Both the position numbers and the translations under genes were made by a program. A stretch of DNA of 54,875 nt from Acidimicrobiaceae bacterium (GTDB lineage Bacteria > Actinomycetota > Acidimicrobiia > Acidimicrobiales > RAAP-2): positions 1 through 54,875 of the forward strand of contig DAHUZM010000105.1 in NCBI GenBank assembly GCA_027306525.1, written 5' to 3'. Positions within the stretch are counted from its first letter, which is position 1; each line of letters opens with the position of its first letter. The notes below the pieces were generated by a model, which did no database searches, was not told the origin of the DNA, and saw only the letters and a list, made by a program, of their open reading frames with translations. Shown here in pieces: positions 10,154 through 19,126 of the stretch.

Positions 10154-11029
10154 CTGAAGCCTTCTCCGTTCGCATATTTCGCGCCGGCATCGCTCGACGA
10201 GGCGTTGGCGCTCCTCGCAGAGCACGGCGACGACGCCAAGTTGCTCGCCGGTGGGCAAAGCCTGGTGCCCCTCCTCGCGCTGCGGCTCGCGTCACCCTCG
10301 GTGCTGATCGATCTCGGAAGCGTGCCCGGACTCGACTACATCCGGGGCGACGATGGTCACCTGGCGATCGGGGCGATGACGCGCGAGCGGACCGTCGAGC
10401 GCTCCGACCTCGTCAAGTCCTCGGTCCCGCTGCTCTCCGAGGCGATGCCACTGATCGGACATCTCGCCATTCGCAACCGGGGCACGCTTGGCGGCAGCAC
10501 GGCGCACGCCGACCCCTCCGCCGAGATCCCGGCGGTCGCGGTCGCGCTCGACGCGCAGGTCACGGCGACGAGCAGCAAGCGCGGCGAGCGGACCATCCCC
10601 GCCTCCCAGTTCTTCCAGGGGTTCTTCACTACGGCGCTCGAGCCAGATGAGGCGCTCACGCAGGTGCGCTTCCCGGTGGCGGGCCCTGGGACCGGTGTGG
10701 CCTTCGAAGAGGCCACACGCCGCCACGGCGACTTCGCCATGGTGGCGGCGGCGGCGGCGGTGCGGATCGACGACGGACGCATCGGGGATGCACGGATCGT
10801 CACCATCGGCGTTTCCGATGTGCCCGTCCGGTGCCGGGAGGCCGAGCAGGCGCTGATCGGCGTCGAACCCCTCGCCTCGGCATTCGAGGAGCCGAGCTCC
10901 CTCGCCGCCAGCGCGTGTGATCCACCGTCGGATCTCCATGGAACGAGCGCCTATCGCAAGCACCTGATCCGGGTGCTCGTGCGGCGAGCGTTGGAGAAAT
11001 CAACAAGACGTCCCAAGGAGCAGACTTGA
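10154..11029 (+). CDS. coxM: Molybdenum hydroxylase medium (FAD-binding) subunit, CoxM-like
   Basis: LKPSPFAYFAPASLDEALALLAEHGDDAKLLAGGQSLVPLLALRLA...IRNRGTLGGSTAHADPSAEIPA; apparent CTG start with GGGGGG upstream (in-frame TTG at 10061 is the alternative). Confidence 0.9.
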   Translation: MKPSPFAYFAPASLDEALALLAEHGDDAKLLAGGQSLVPLLALRLASPSVLIDLGSVPGLDYIRGDDGHLAIGAMTRERTVERSDLVKSSVPLLSEAMPLIGHLAIRNRGTLGGSTAHADPSAEIPAVAVALDAQVTATSSKRGERTIPASQFFQGFFTTALEPDEALTQVRFPVAGPGTGVAFEEATRRHGDFAMVAAAAAVRIDDGRIGDARIVTIGVSDVPVRCREAEQALIGVEPLASAFEEPSSLAASACDPPSDLHGTSAYRKHLIRVLVRRALEKSTRRPKEQT

Positions 11030-11514
11030 ACACGATCGATGTCGAGCTGACCGTCAACGGAGAGCGCCGTTCGGCGACCGTCGATCCGCGCAAGACCCTC
11101 GCCGATGTCCTCCGCGACGACCTCGAGCTCACCGGGACCCATGTCGGCTGCGAACACGGTGTCTGTGGGGCCTGCACCGTGCTCATCGACGGCCAGGCGG
11201 CCCGTTCGTGTCTGACGTTCGCAGTACAGGTACGCGGTTCGCAGATCACGACGATCGAAGGTCTCGCCAACGACGGGGAGCTGAACCCGCTGCAACAAGC
11301 GATGGTCGACAGTCACGGGTTCCAGTGTGGCTTTTGCACGCCGGGGTTCTTGATGCAGATCACCGCCCTGCTCGCCGACAACCCGACGCCGAGTGAGCCA
11401 GAGGTGCGCGAAGCGCTGTCAGGGAACGTCTGTCGCTGCACCGGGTATCAAAGCATTGTCGTCGGCGTGTTGCGCGCCGCCGGCGGGTCCTCGATCGCGA
11501 CGAGCGCACACTAA
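11026..11514 (+). CDS. coxS: Molybdenum hydroxylase small (2Fe-2S) subunit, CoxS-like
   Basis: HVGCEHGVCGACTVLIDGQAARSC and QCGFCTPGFLMQ...GNVCRCTGYQSIV. Confidence 0.95.
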   Translation: MNTIDVELTVNGERRSATVDPRKTLADVLRDDLELTGTHVGCEHGVCGACTVLIDGQAARSCLTFAVQVRGSQITTIEGLANDGELNPLQQAMVDSHGFQCGFCTPGFLMQITALLADNPTPSEPEVREALSGNVCRCTGYQSIVVGVLRAAGGSSIATSAH

Positions 11515-11524
11515 GGGAGCAACG

Positions 11525-13858
11525 ATGTCCACTGAGGTTGCCCAGCGCTACGTGGGGGCGTCGGTCGCCCGATCCGAGGATCCTCGGATCCTCACCGGCG
11601 GGGGGAAGTACGTCGACGACGTGAAGCTCCCCGGCATGCTGCACGCGGCCTTCCTGCGGAGCCCGTTCCCGCACGCCAAGATCGTGAGCATCGACGCCAG
11701 CGCGGCCCGCGAGGCCGAGGGCGTCGTCCTCGTCTATACGGGCGAGGACCTCGAAGCGATGATCAGGCCTGGTCCCTACGGGATCTCCCTCATGATGAAC
11801 CAGGACAAGCCGGCGTTCTCGTGCCTCGCGACCGACAAGGTGCGCCTGGTCGGCGACCCGGTGGCGTTGGTGGTGGCCGAGAGCCGTTACCTCGCCGAGG
11901 ATGCTATCGAGCTGATCGACGTCGACTACGAGGACCTGGCCCCCATTGCGACCTACGAGCAGGCGCTCGACCCGACCAACCCGCCCATCTTCGAGGACCT
12001 CGGATCCAACGTGCTGGCCGAGTCGGATCTCCACACCCACGGTGATGTCGAGGGCGCGTTCGCGCGTGCCGATCACGTCCTGTCGGTGAGGATCAACCAG
12101 CACCGTCATCAGAACGTGCCGATGGAGACGCGCGGGTTCCTTGCGAGCTACGACCGCGAGGCGGATCACCTCCTCGTCTGGTCGGCGAATCAAGGTGTCC
12201 ACCTCGCGTTGCACATCCTCGCCGGCCGGCTCGGCCTTTCGCCCGAGAAGATCCGAGTCCGAACGGCCGACGTGGGCGGATCGTTCGGCCTGAAGATCGG
12301 CGCGACACGCGAGGAGGTCGCCGTTGCCGCTGCGTCGATGGCGCTCGGACGGCCGGTCAAGTACATCGAAGACCGCTACGAGAACCTCATGGCGTCAGGG
12401 CAGGCACGTGAGGAGTACCTCGACGTCGAGGCCGCCTACAGCGACGACGGGGACATCCTCGGCATGAAGGTGCACATGGTGGTCGATGCGGGGGCCTACC
12501 CCGGCATGGCCGCCGCCCTGCCCACGATGGTCGAGGGGATGCTCCCAAGCGCCTATCGCATCGGCGCGCTCGAGTTCCGCTCGACCGTGCTCGTCACGAA
12601 CAAGGCCACCTACGTCGCCTATCGGGGGCCGTGGGCCGTCGAGACCTTCGTGCGGGAGCGAGTCGTCGACCTGGTCGCCCGGGAGCTCGGGATGGAACCC
12701 TTCGAGATCCGCATGCGCAACGTCGTGACCAGGGGCGAGGAACCGACGAGCATGATCACCGGCCGCAGCCTGGACGGCGTCACGGTGAGAGAGTCGCTCG
12801 AGCGGATGGCCGAGACGGTCGACATCCCCGCCTTCCGCCGGCGCCAGGAGGCCGCCAGGGCCGAGGGCCGTTACCTCGGACTCGGGATCGCGTCCTACAT
12901 CGAGGCCGCTCCCGGTCCGCGGGCGGGGCAGTCGCCGCTCGGCCTGGAGCAGATGCGCATGGAGCTCGACGGGGACGGCAAGCTCCTCGTCTACACCGGG
13001 CAGATGCCCCACGGGCAGAGCCACGAGACCACCCTCGCCCAGATCGCAGCCGACGAGTTCGGGGTGCGCTTCGAGGACGTCCGAGTGGTCGTCGGGGACT
13101 CCGACCTCGTCCCGCCCGGCTTCACCGGCGGCAGTCGCTCGGCGACCATGGCCGGCGGGGCGGCCCTCACCACGGCCCGGGCCTTGCGGGCCAAGGTGCT
13201 CGAGCTCGGTGCGCACCTGCTCGAGGCGAACGTCTCGGACCTACGAATCGAAGACGGAGCGATCTCCGTTGCCGGGGTCCCGTCGAGTGCCATGGGACTC
13301 GCCGAACTGGTGGCGGCGGTGCAAGAGCCGGGGCGGCTCCCAGAGGAGGTCGACACCGAGTTGAAGGTGGCGAATTCCTATGACGGCGGAGCCGGCGGCT
13401 GGTCCGGGGGCACCCATTGCGCCATCGTGGAGGTCGACGTCGAGACCGGGCTCGTCACCTTCGAGCGCTACGTCGTGACCGAGGACTGCGGGAAGCTGAT
13501 CAACCCGGCTGTCGTGGACGGCCAGGTCCGCGGGGGCGTGGCCCAGGGTGTCGGCGCCGTGCTGCTCGAGCGCGCCGCGTACGACGAGCGCGGGAACTTC
13601 CTTGCCGCCACGTTCATGGACTACCTCATGCCGACGACGATGGACGTCCCCAACATCGAGATCTCGCATCTCGAGACCATCCCGCTCGATCCCGACGTCA
13701 ACTTCCGAGGGATCGGTGAGGGCGGGATGATCGTGGCTCCGGCAACGATCGTCAACGCGATCGAGGACGCCCTGGCCCCCCTCGGCGTCCGGATCCACGA
13801 GCAGCACCTCCCCCCGGCCCGCATCTTGGAGCTGGCGGGAGTCGTTGAGCCCGAGTGA
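11525..13858 (+). CDS. Molybdenum hydroxylase large subunit (xanthine dehydrogenase / CoxL-like family)
   Basis: YVGASVARSEDPRILTGGGKYVDDVKLPGMLHAAFLRSPFPHA...; GGSFGLKIG; AYRGPWAVETF; GIGEGGMI near the C-terminus. Confidence 0.93.
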   Translation: MSTEVAQRYVGASVARSEDPRILTGGGKYVDDVKLPGMLHAAFLRSPFPHAKIVSIDASAAREAEGVVLVYTGEDLEAMIRPGPYGISLMMNQDKPAFSCLATDKVRLVGDPVALVVAESRYLAEDAIELIDVDYEDLAPIATYEQALDPTNPPIFEDLGSNVLAESDLHTHGDVEGAFARADHVLSVRINQHRHQNVPMETRGFLASYDREADHLLVWSANQGVHLALHILAGRLGLSPEKIRVRTADVGGSFGLKIGATREEVAVAAASMALGRPVKYIEDRYENLMASGQAREEYLDVEAAYSDDGDILGMKVHMVVDAGAYPGMAAALPTMVEGMLPSAYRIGALEFRSTVLVTNKATYVAYRGPWAVETFVRERVVDLVARELGMEPFEIRMRNVVTRGEEPTSMITGRSLDGVTVRESLERMAETVDIPAFRRRQEAARAEGRYLGLGIASYIEAAPGPRAGQSPLGLEQMRMELDGDGKLLVYTGQMPHGQSHETTLAQIAADEFGVRFEDVRVVVGDSDLVPPGFTGGSRSATMAGGAALTTARALRAKVLELGAHLLEANVSDLRIEDGAISVAGVPSSAMGLAELVAAVQEPGRLPEEVDTELKVANSYDGGAGGWSGGTHCAIVEVDVETGLVTFERYVVTEDCGKLINPAVVDGQVRGGVAQGVGAVLLERAAYDERGNFLAATFMDYLMPTTMDVPNIEISHLETIPLDPDVNFRGIGEGGMIVAPATIVNAIEDALAPLGVRIHEQHLPPARILELAGVVEPE

Positions 13859-14214
13859 GCGTCAGATCTCCGGCGCCGGTGCGTCACCGGTCGCGAGGAG
13901 ATCGGGTGCGAGCAGCGGCCAGCGCCCTCGCTGACGGCATGCCGACCTGAAGAGGGAGGCGGCCGCGAACGGTGCGAGCGCGCCCATCGCGAGCAGCCAT
14001 GCGGAGGTCGCATCACGGGGTTGGCATGCGCCTCCTGCGCGATCCGGCCGCAGCCGTGCCGCGGCGCGCAGAAGCGATGATCCTCGTGGCGAGCCCCTTC
14101 GGTTCGAGGAGGGCGCTGCTCGCTCGTCGCGCCGCATGGACGGGGCGGGCGCTCGCCTGGGCCGCCCGCCCCCTCTGGCATAGGGTGCGACCCTTGAGGT
14201 GAAGGAGGGGTCCG

Positions 14215-15192
14215 ATGGAGCGCTTTGAGGGTCGCATCGCCGTCGTCACCGGCGGGGGGACGGGCATGGGGCGGGCACTGGTCCGCCAGCTGGCCAAGGA
14301 GGGATGCCACGTCGCGACCTGCGACGTGTTCGACGAACCGATGGCCGAGACCAAGGATCTCGCCCTCGAAGCGGCGCCCGAGGGCACCCGGGTCACCACC
14401 TTTCGCGCGGACGTCTCGGACGAGGGCCAGGTGCGAGCGTTCCGCGATGCCGTCGAGCGGGAGCACGCCACGGAGCACATCCACCTGTTGTTCAACAACG
14501 CGGGCATCGGCGGTGGGGGATCGATGATCGCCGACGACCGCAGCACCTGGGAGCGAACCTTCGGGGTCGACTGGGGCGGGGTCTACCACTGCACCCGCAC
14601 CTTCCTCCCCATGCTGATCGCGGCCGAAGAGGGGCATCTCGTCAACACGAGCAGCCTGAACGGCCTGTTTGCCTCGATCGGACCGATGACCCCCCACACC
14701 GCCTACAGCGCCGCGAAGTTCGCCGTGCGGGGATTCTCCGAGGCCCTCATCGCCGACTTCCGGGTGAACGCGCCGCACCTGCGCGTCTCGGTGGTCATGC
14801 CCGGGCACATCGGGACCTCCATCGTGCTCAACTCGGCGAAGGCGCACGGGAACTCGGCCGACGACATGACCGAGGAGGACCTCGAGCGCTTCCGCAGGCA
14901 GCTCAACCGCCAGGGACTGCCGGCCGACGGGATCTCCGACGAGGACCTGCGCAAGGGCGTCCAGATGTTGGGGGAGCAATTCCGGGACAACGCGCCGACC
15001 TCGGCGGAGGAGGCGGCCAAGATCATCTTGGACGGGGTGCGGGCGAACCGGTGGCGCATCATCGTCGGCCACGACGCCGAGGTCATCGACGCCGAGGTCC
15101 GCAAGGACCCCGAACACGCCTATGACGTCGACTTCTGGGAGAACATGCGCTCGCGGGGCCTCTTCGGCCTCTTCGGCGCGCCCGCCGAGTAG
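14215..15192 (+). CDS. SDR family NAD(P)-dependent oxidoreductase
   Basis: VVTGGGTGMGRALVRQLAKEG (TGxxxGxG), NNAGIGGGG, YSAAKFAVRG (YxxxK). Confidence 0.92.
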   Translation: MERFEGRIAVVTGGGTGMGRALVRQLAKEGCHVATCDVFDEPMAETKDLALEAAPEGTRVTTFRADVSDEGQVRAFRDAVEREHATEHIHLLFNNAGIGGGGSMIADDRSTWERTFGVDWGGVYHCTRTFLPMLIAAEEGHLVNTSSLNGLFASIGPMTPHTAYSAAKFAVRGFSEALIADFRVNAPHLRVSVVMPGHIGTSIVLNSAKAHGNSADDMTEEDLERFRRQLNRQGLPADGISDEDLRKGVQMLGEQFRDNAPTSAEEAAKIILDGVRANRWRIIVGHDAEVIDAEVRKDPEHAYDVDFWENMRSRGLFGLFGAPAE

Positions 15193-15810
15193 CTACCAGC
15201 GGGAGCGGTGCACGGCCCCGGCCCCGGGGCCTGGCCGGCGCCGGAGCGAGCGCGAGGGCCGGTCCGCTCCATCTGGGTGGCCGAGCAGCACCGCGCCGAA
15301 CATCCGCCAGCCTTCTGGGACACCGAGCGCCGCGAGGAGCTCGGTCTCGCCGCGGAAGACCCCGAGGAAGGCGGCGCTGAGACCCTCGGCGGTCGCGCCG
15401 AGAAGGAGCAGCATCGTCGACATCCCGGCGTCGCCCCACCAATAGGGGACGGGCCACGCAGACTCGGGATCGTCGCTCTCGCCTCGCCCGAGGCCCGACC
15501 CGGCCTTGTCGGGCTCCCCGTAGCGCTCGATGTACTCGGCGGGTGAGCACAGCGAGAGGGCCACCACCGGGGCCCGCGCGAGGTGCTGGTACCGGCCCCG
15601 CCCGCTCCGCCAGGACTCGTCGGTGCTGAGCGCCCAGTACGTCTCGGTCTCCTCCCCCTCGAGGACGAGCCATGCCACCCCGCGGGTATTGCCAGCCGAC
15701 GGCGCCCGAAGGGCGGCCTCGAGCAGCCGGTCCACGACCGCCCGATCGATCGGCTGGGCGGCGAAGCTGCGGATCATGCGCCGGCGCCGGATTGCCTCGG
15801 CGAGCTCCAT
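15193..15810 (-). CDS. Nitroreductase family protein
   Basis: MELAEAIRRRRMIRSFAAQPIDRAVVDRLLEAALRAPSAGNTRGVAWLV...GATAEGLSAAFLG. Confidence 0.9.
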   Translation of the reverse strand: MELAEAIRRRRMIRSFAAQPIDRAVVDRLLEAALRAPSAGNTRGVAWLVLEGEETETYWALSTDESWRSGRGRYQHLARAPVVALSLCSPAEYIERYGEPDKAGSGLGRGESDDPESAWPVPYWWGDAGMSTMLLLLGATAEGLSAAFLGVFRGETELLAALGVPEGWRMFGAVLLGHPDGADRPSRSLRRRPGPGAGAVHRSRW

Positions 15811-15918
15811 TGTGGTGGTCCTCCTCGCCCCGCCGGGTGGCCCGAGCCGGGAATGTTGAGCGCGCTGGTAGGGTTTTACTCCGAGCAATGTCGGCGAGCT
15901 GCCCGAGGTGCCTGATCC

Positions 15919-17076
15919 ATGCCTAGCCCGAGAGACCTGCTGAACGCAGCAAAGGCCGCGATCGTCGAGGTCGAGCCAGACGAGGCGGTCACCCGGCTCA
16001 ACTCCTCCATCTTCTTGGACGTCCGGGAGCCAGAGGAGTACGACCAGGGTGCGATTCCTGGCGCCGTCCACCTGCCGCGGGGGAACCTCGAGTTCCAGAT
16101 CGAGGGCCGCGTCCCGACGAAGGACGCGCCGATCGTCGTCTACTGCGCCGGCGGGGTGCGCTCGGCCTTCGCCGCCCAGACGATGCAGGCCCTCGGCTAT
16201 TCCGACGTCTCGTCGCTGATCGGCGGGTTCAACCGCTGGAAGGACGAGGGCCGCCCTTGGTCGACCCCGGCCACGCTCAGCCCCGAGCAGCGCAACCGCT
16301 ACCAGCGCCACCTCCTCCTGCCCGAGGTGGGCGAGGTCGGCCAGCAGAAGCTGCTGGACTCCAAGGTGCTCCTCCTCGGCGCGGGCGGGCTCGGCTCGCC
16401 CGCCGCCCTGTACCTGGCAGCGGCAGGTGTGGGGACCATCGGCATCATCGACATGGACGTCGTCGACGCCTCCAACCTGCAGCGCCAGGTGCTCCACAAC
16501 ATGGATCGGATTGGCGAGCGGAAGGTGGACTCGGCGAAGAAGACGCTCACCGCCATGAACCCCGACGTGAACGTGTCGACCTACGACGTCCGCCTCGGGG
16601 CCGACAACATCTTGGACATCATCGACGGCTACGACGTCATCGTGGACGGCACGGACAACTTCCCGACGCGCTACCTCGTGAACGACGCCTCGCTCTTGAA
16701 GCGGATCCCCGTCGTCCACGGCTCGATCTTCCGCTTCGAGGGCCAGGTGACCGTCTTCGACCCCTACAACGGGCCCTGCTACCGCTGCCTCATCCCCGAG
16801 CCGCCGCCCGCCGAGCTCGCGCCGTCGTGCTCCGAGGCCGGCGTCCTCGGCGTGCTTCCCGGGATCGTCGGCTCGATCCAGGCCCTCGAGGCGCTCAAGA
16901 TGCTGCTTGGCCTGGGCGACCCGCTCGTCGGCCGGTTGCTCGCCTTCGACGCGCTGGAGGAGACCTTCCGGACCTTCAAGGTGCGCCGCGACCCCGAGTG
17001 CCCGGCGTGCGGACCCAACGCGGGCGAGATCGTGATCGCAGAGTACGACGAGCTCTGCATGCCCCACCCCCGCTGA
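15919..17076 (+). CDS. moeZ: Rhodanese-ThiF fusion, molybdopterin-synthase adenylyltransferase MoeB/MoeZ family
   Basis: N-terminal rhodanese (LDVREPEEYDQGAIPGAVHLPRG, VVYCAGGVRS) then ThiF/MoeB (LLGAGGLGSPAALYLAAAGVGTIGIID, CYRC...CPAC Zn pairs). Confidence 0.93.
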   Translation: MPSPRDLLNAAKAAIVEVEPDEAVTRLNSSIFLDVREPEEYDQGAIPGAVHLPRGNLEFQIEGRVPTKDAPIVVYCAGGVRSAFAAQTMQALGYSDVSSLIGGFNRWKDEGRPWSTPATLSPEQRNRYQRHLLLPEVGEVGQQKLLDSKVLLLGAGGLGSPAALYLAAAGVGTIGIIDMDVVDASNLQRQVLHNMDRIGERKVDSAKKTLTAMNPDVNVSTYDVRLGADNILDIIDGYDVIVDGTDNFPTRYLVNDASLLKRIPVVHGSIFRFEGQVTVFDPYNGPCYRCLIPEPPPAELAPSCSEAGVLGVLPGIVGSIQALEALKMLLGLGDPLVGRLLAFDALEETFRTFKVRRDPECPACGPNAGEIVIAEYDELCMPHPR

Positions 17077-17367
17077 GGCGCAGGAGCACCGAGCGGTCGC
17101 CTGAGGCGCTCGAACGCCCACCGGCGCCCATGCGATGGCCTCACCTCCCCTCGAGGCCGATCGTCCGCCGACGTAACCGGCTCTTCGGATTTGAGCGGGG
17201 TCAGGTGATTCCGACCTCCCGGTGTGCTGGCGAAAATTCCTGCGCCTCGACCGGCACCTTGGGGGCAGGGGTCACGGAACATTCGGCCCGCGGATATGGG
17301 ATACGCAGGCATCGGCGTCACACCGGTCTGCGATCCTTCGTAGACGCATCGATCGAAAGCAGGTCGT

Positions 17368-17571
17368 GTGGAGGAGGAACCAGCATCCGGACCGCCTGGC
17401 GGCATAGCCCTGGGACTCGAGGAAGCGCTCGACCTGTTGGCTGCCCTCGAAGACGCCAGGGACGTCCTCGTCGATACGGACCACCTGTCGGTCCTGGCGC
17501 AGGTGGAGGACCAGATCCAGCGTCTCAGTCGTAAACTTGGCTTCGACCAGGGAGGGCACGATGCCATCTGA
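17368..17571 (+). CDS. Small hypothetical protein, overlapped by downstream HTH gene
   Basis: 67 aa GTG ORF with preceding AGGTCGTG context, 11-nt overlap with 17561 HTH ORF. Confidence 0.5.
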   Translation: MEEEPASGPPGGIALGLEEALDLLAALEDARDVLVDTDHLSVLAQVEDQIQRLSRKLGFDQGGHDAI

Positions 17572-17728
17572 ACTGCTCAGGGCTTCAGAAGCCGCTCGTC
17601 GTCTAGATGTGCCGACCAAGGAGCTGCTGCGACTCATCCAGCAGCGGAAACTGCGCTATGAGATGGTCGACGGGATCGCCCATGTGCCCGTGGACGCGCT
17701 CGAGGAGTATCGAGCAAAAGCCTCCTGA
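17561..17728 (+). CDS. Small helix-turn-helix (excisionase-like) DNA-binding protein
   Basis: MPSELLRASEAARRLDVPTKELLRLIQQRKLRYEMVDGIAHVPVDALEEYRAKAS; AGGGAGGG RBS. Confidence 0.65.
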   Translation: MPSELLRASEAARRLDVPTKELLRLIQQRKLRYEMVDGIAHVPVDALEEYRAKAS

Positions 17729-17796
17729 GCGATCGGGGCGGCTGCGCACCGGACGCCGGTCGGGAGGCACGGCATGGGGGTGACCTCCGTCACGAT

Positions 17797-18174
17797 TCAG
17801 TCCTCGCCCTCCAGGGCCTGCAGGACGCAGAACTCGTTTCCGTCCGGGTCGACCATCACAACCCAGCTGACGTCGGCCCCTTGACCGACGTCAGCGCGAC
17901 GGGCTCCGAGCGACTCGAGCCGGGCGACCTCCGCGGCCTGTTCCTTGGGCCGCAAGTCGAGATGGAGACGGTTCTTGCCAGCCTTCTCCTCAGGGACGCG
18001 GAGGAACAGGAGATCAGGTGCCACACCGTCTTGGGGACTGCCCATGGGTGGCTCGAGCACGACCTCGTCGTGCTCTTCATGCGTTCTGCGCCATCCGAGT
18101 GCTGCTTGCCAGAAGGTGGCGAGGCGCGAAGGGTCGGTCGTGTCGATGCACATGCACTGGATGCCAAGCGGCAA
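17797..18174 (-). CDS. VOC family (glyoxalase/bleomycin-resistance-like) protein
   Basis: MPLGIQCMCIDTTDPSRLATFWQAALGWRR...NRLHLDLRPKEQAAEVARLESLGARR...VMVDPDGNEFCVLQ. Confidence 0.9.
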   Translation of the reverse strand: MPLGIQCMCIDTTDPSRLATFWQAALGWRRTHEEHDEVVLEPPMGSPQDGVAPDLLFLRVPEEKAGKNRLHLDLRPKEQAAEVARLESLGARRADVGQGADVSWVVMVDPDGNEFCVLQALEGED

Positions 18175-18257
18175 GTTCTGGCTGTCCCACTATCACGGCC
18201 GTGGCTATGCGCCGCGTGCCCTCTACCGCCGGATCCGGGCGACCGCGAAGTGGGTGC

Positions 18258-18587
18258 TCAGCGGCCGCAGTCAACGGCGACTTCGAGCGCCTCGCAAAGC
18301 TGCCGCATCCTGACGTCGGCGAGGCGCCCGATCCGTTCGGTGAGCACGCCGATGGCGACGCTCTCGATGGAGTCCAAGTTGGCCACGCAGTGCCGTGGCA
18401 CAGGGTCGTCGCCTGGTTCGAGGACGACCTCACTGGGCAGGCCACGGATCGTCGTGGTGCACGGAGCGATGACCGCCCGCCGTAGGCGAGGAATGGCGGC
18501 GTCACGCGACAACACAACCACCGGCCTGCGGCCAATGTCCGGAAGCTCACACCACCAGACGTCGCCCCGCGCGGGCAACGAGCTCAT
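18258..18587 (-). CDS. mazF: MazF/PemK-like endoribonuclease toxin
   Basis: [51 protein letters not shown]...[10 protein letters not shown]... Confidence 0.88.
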   Translation of the reverse strand: MSSLPARGDVWWCELPDIGRRPVVVLSRDAAIPRLRRAVIAPCTTTIRGLPSEVVLEPGDDPVPRHCVANLDSIESVAIGVLTERIGRLADVRMRQLCEALEVAVDCGR

Positions 18588-18820
18588 GACGCGGCTGCCG
18601 CGGCTCGGAACGATGCGAGATCACCCCACTCGTCGTCTTCGTCAAGCGGATGGTCGTCGTACGAGCCGTACGCTGCGTCGACTTCGGCGGCACGGTGTCG
18701 AGCGAGGAAGGCCGCCAAGGCGTCGTCGACAAGTGCTGAATCCGGCACGCCCGCTTTCACCCCCCGCGCCTGCTCGAGAAGTTGCTGGTCCACGGTGGTG
18801 CTGATCCTCACGCGGGGCAT
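18584..18820 (-). CDS. MazE-like antitoxin
   Basis: [56 protein letters not shown]...; overlaps the mazF start. Confidence 0.8.
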   Translation of the reverse strand: MPRVRISTTVDQQLLEQARGVKAGVPDSALVDDALAAFLARHRAAEVDAAYGSYDDHPLDEDDEWGDLASFRAAAAAS

Positions 18821-19126
18821 GCCATAACTATAGCATGCGTGTGCCACGACTAGCGCGATCCTCCGCGGTTCCCTGACCCCTACCAACGCCGGCGTTGTCG
18901 GCCTGGACTCGCCCGAAACGCCGGCCTTGGGACGCGCTCGGCGCTGCCGGTGTGGGAGCGATCTGTCGCGACCTGGGTGGGACGGTCCGCACTCCGAGCC
19001 GTCGATATGGCCGGCCGAGCGGCCTCAGGGCCGACACTTCTGTGCGGTCAATCTGGGCAGGGATCGGCATTTGAGCAACGCAACGGGTTCGGCCCTACCG
19101 GTCCCTGGCCGTTGGCGAGATCGAGC

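Noticed and set aside
13862-14137. Minus-strand 91-aa ORF between the coxL-like and SDR genes
   Set aside because: No recognisable domain, and overlapping ORFs in other frames are equally plausible; insufficient support.
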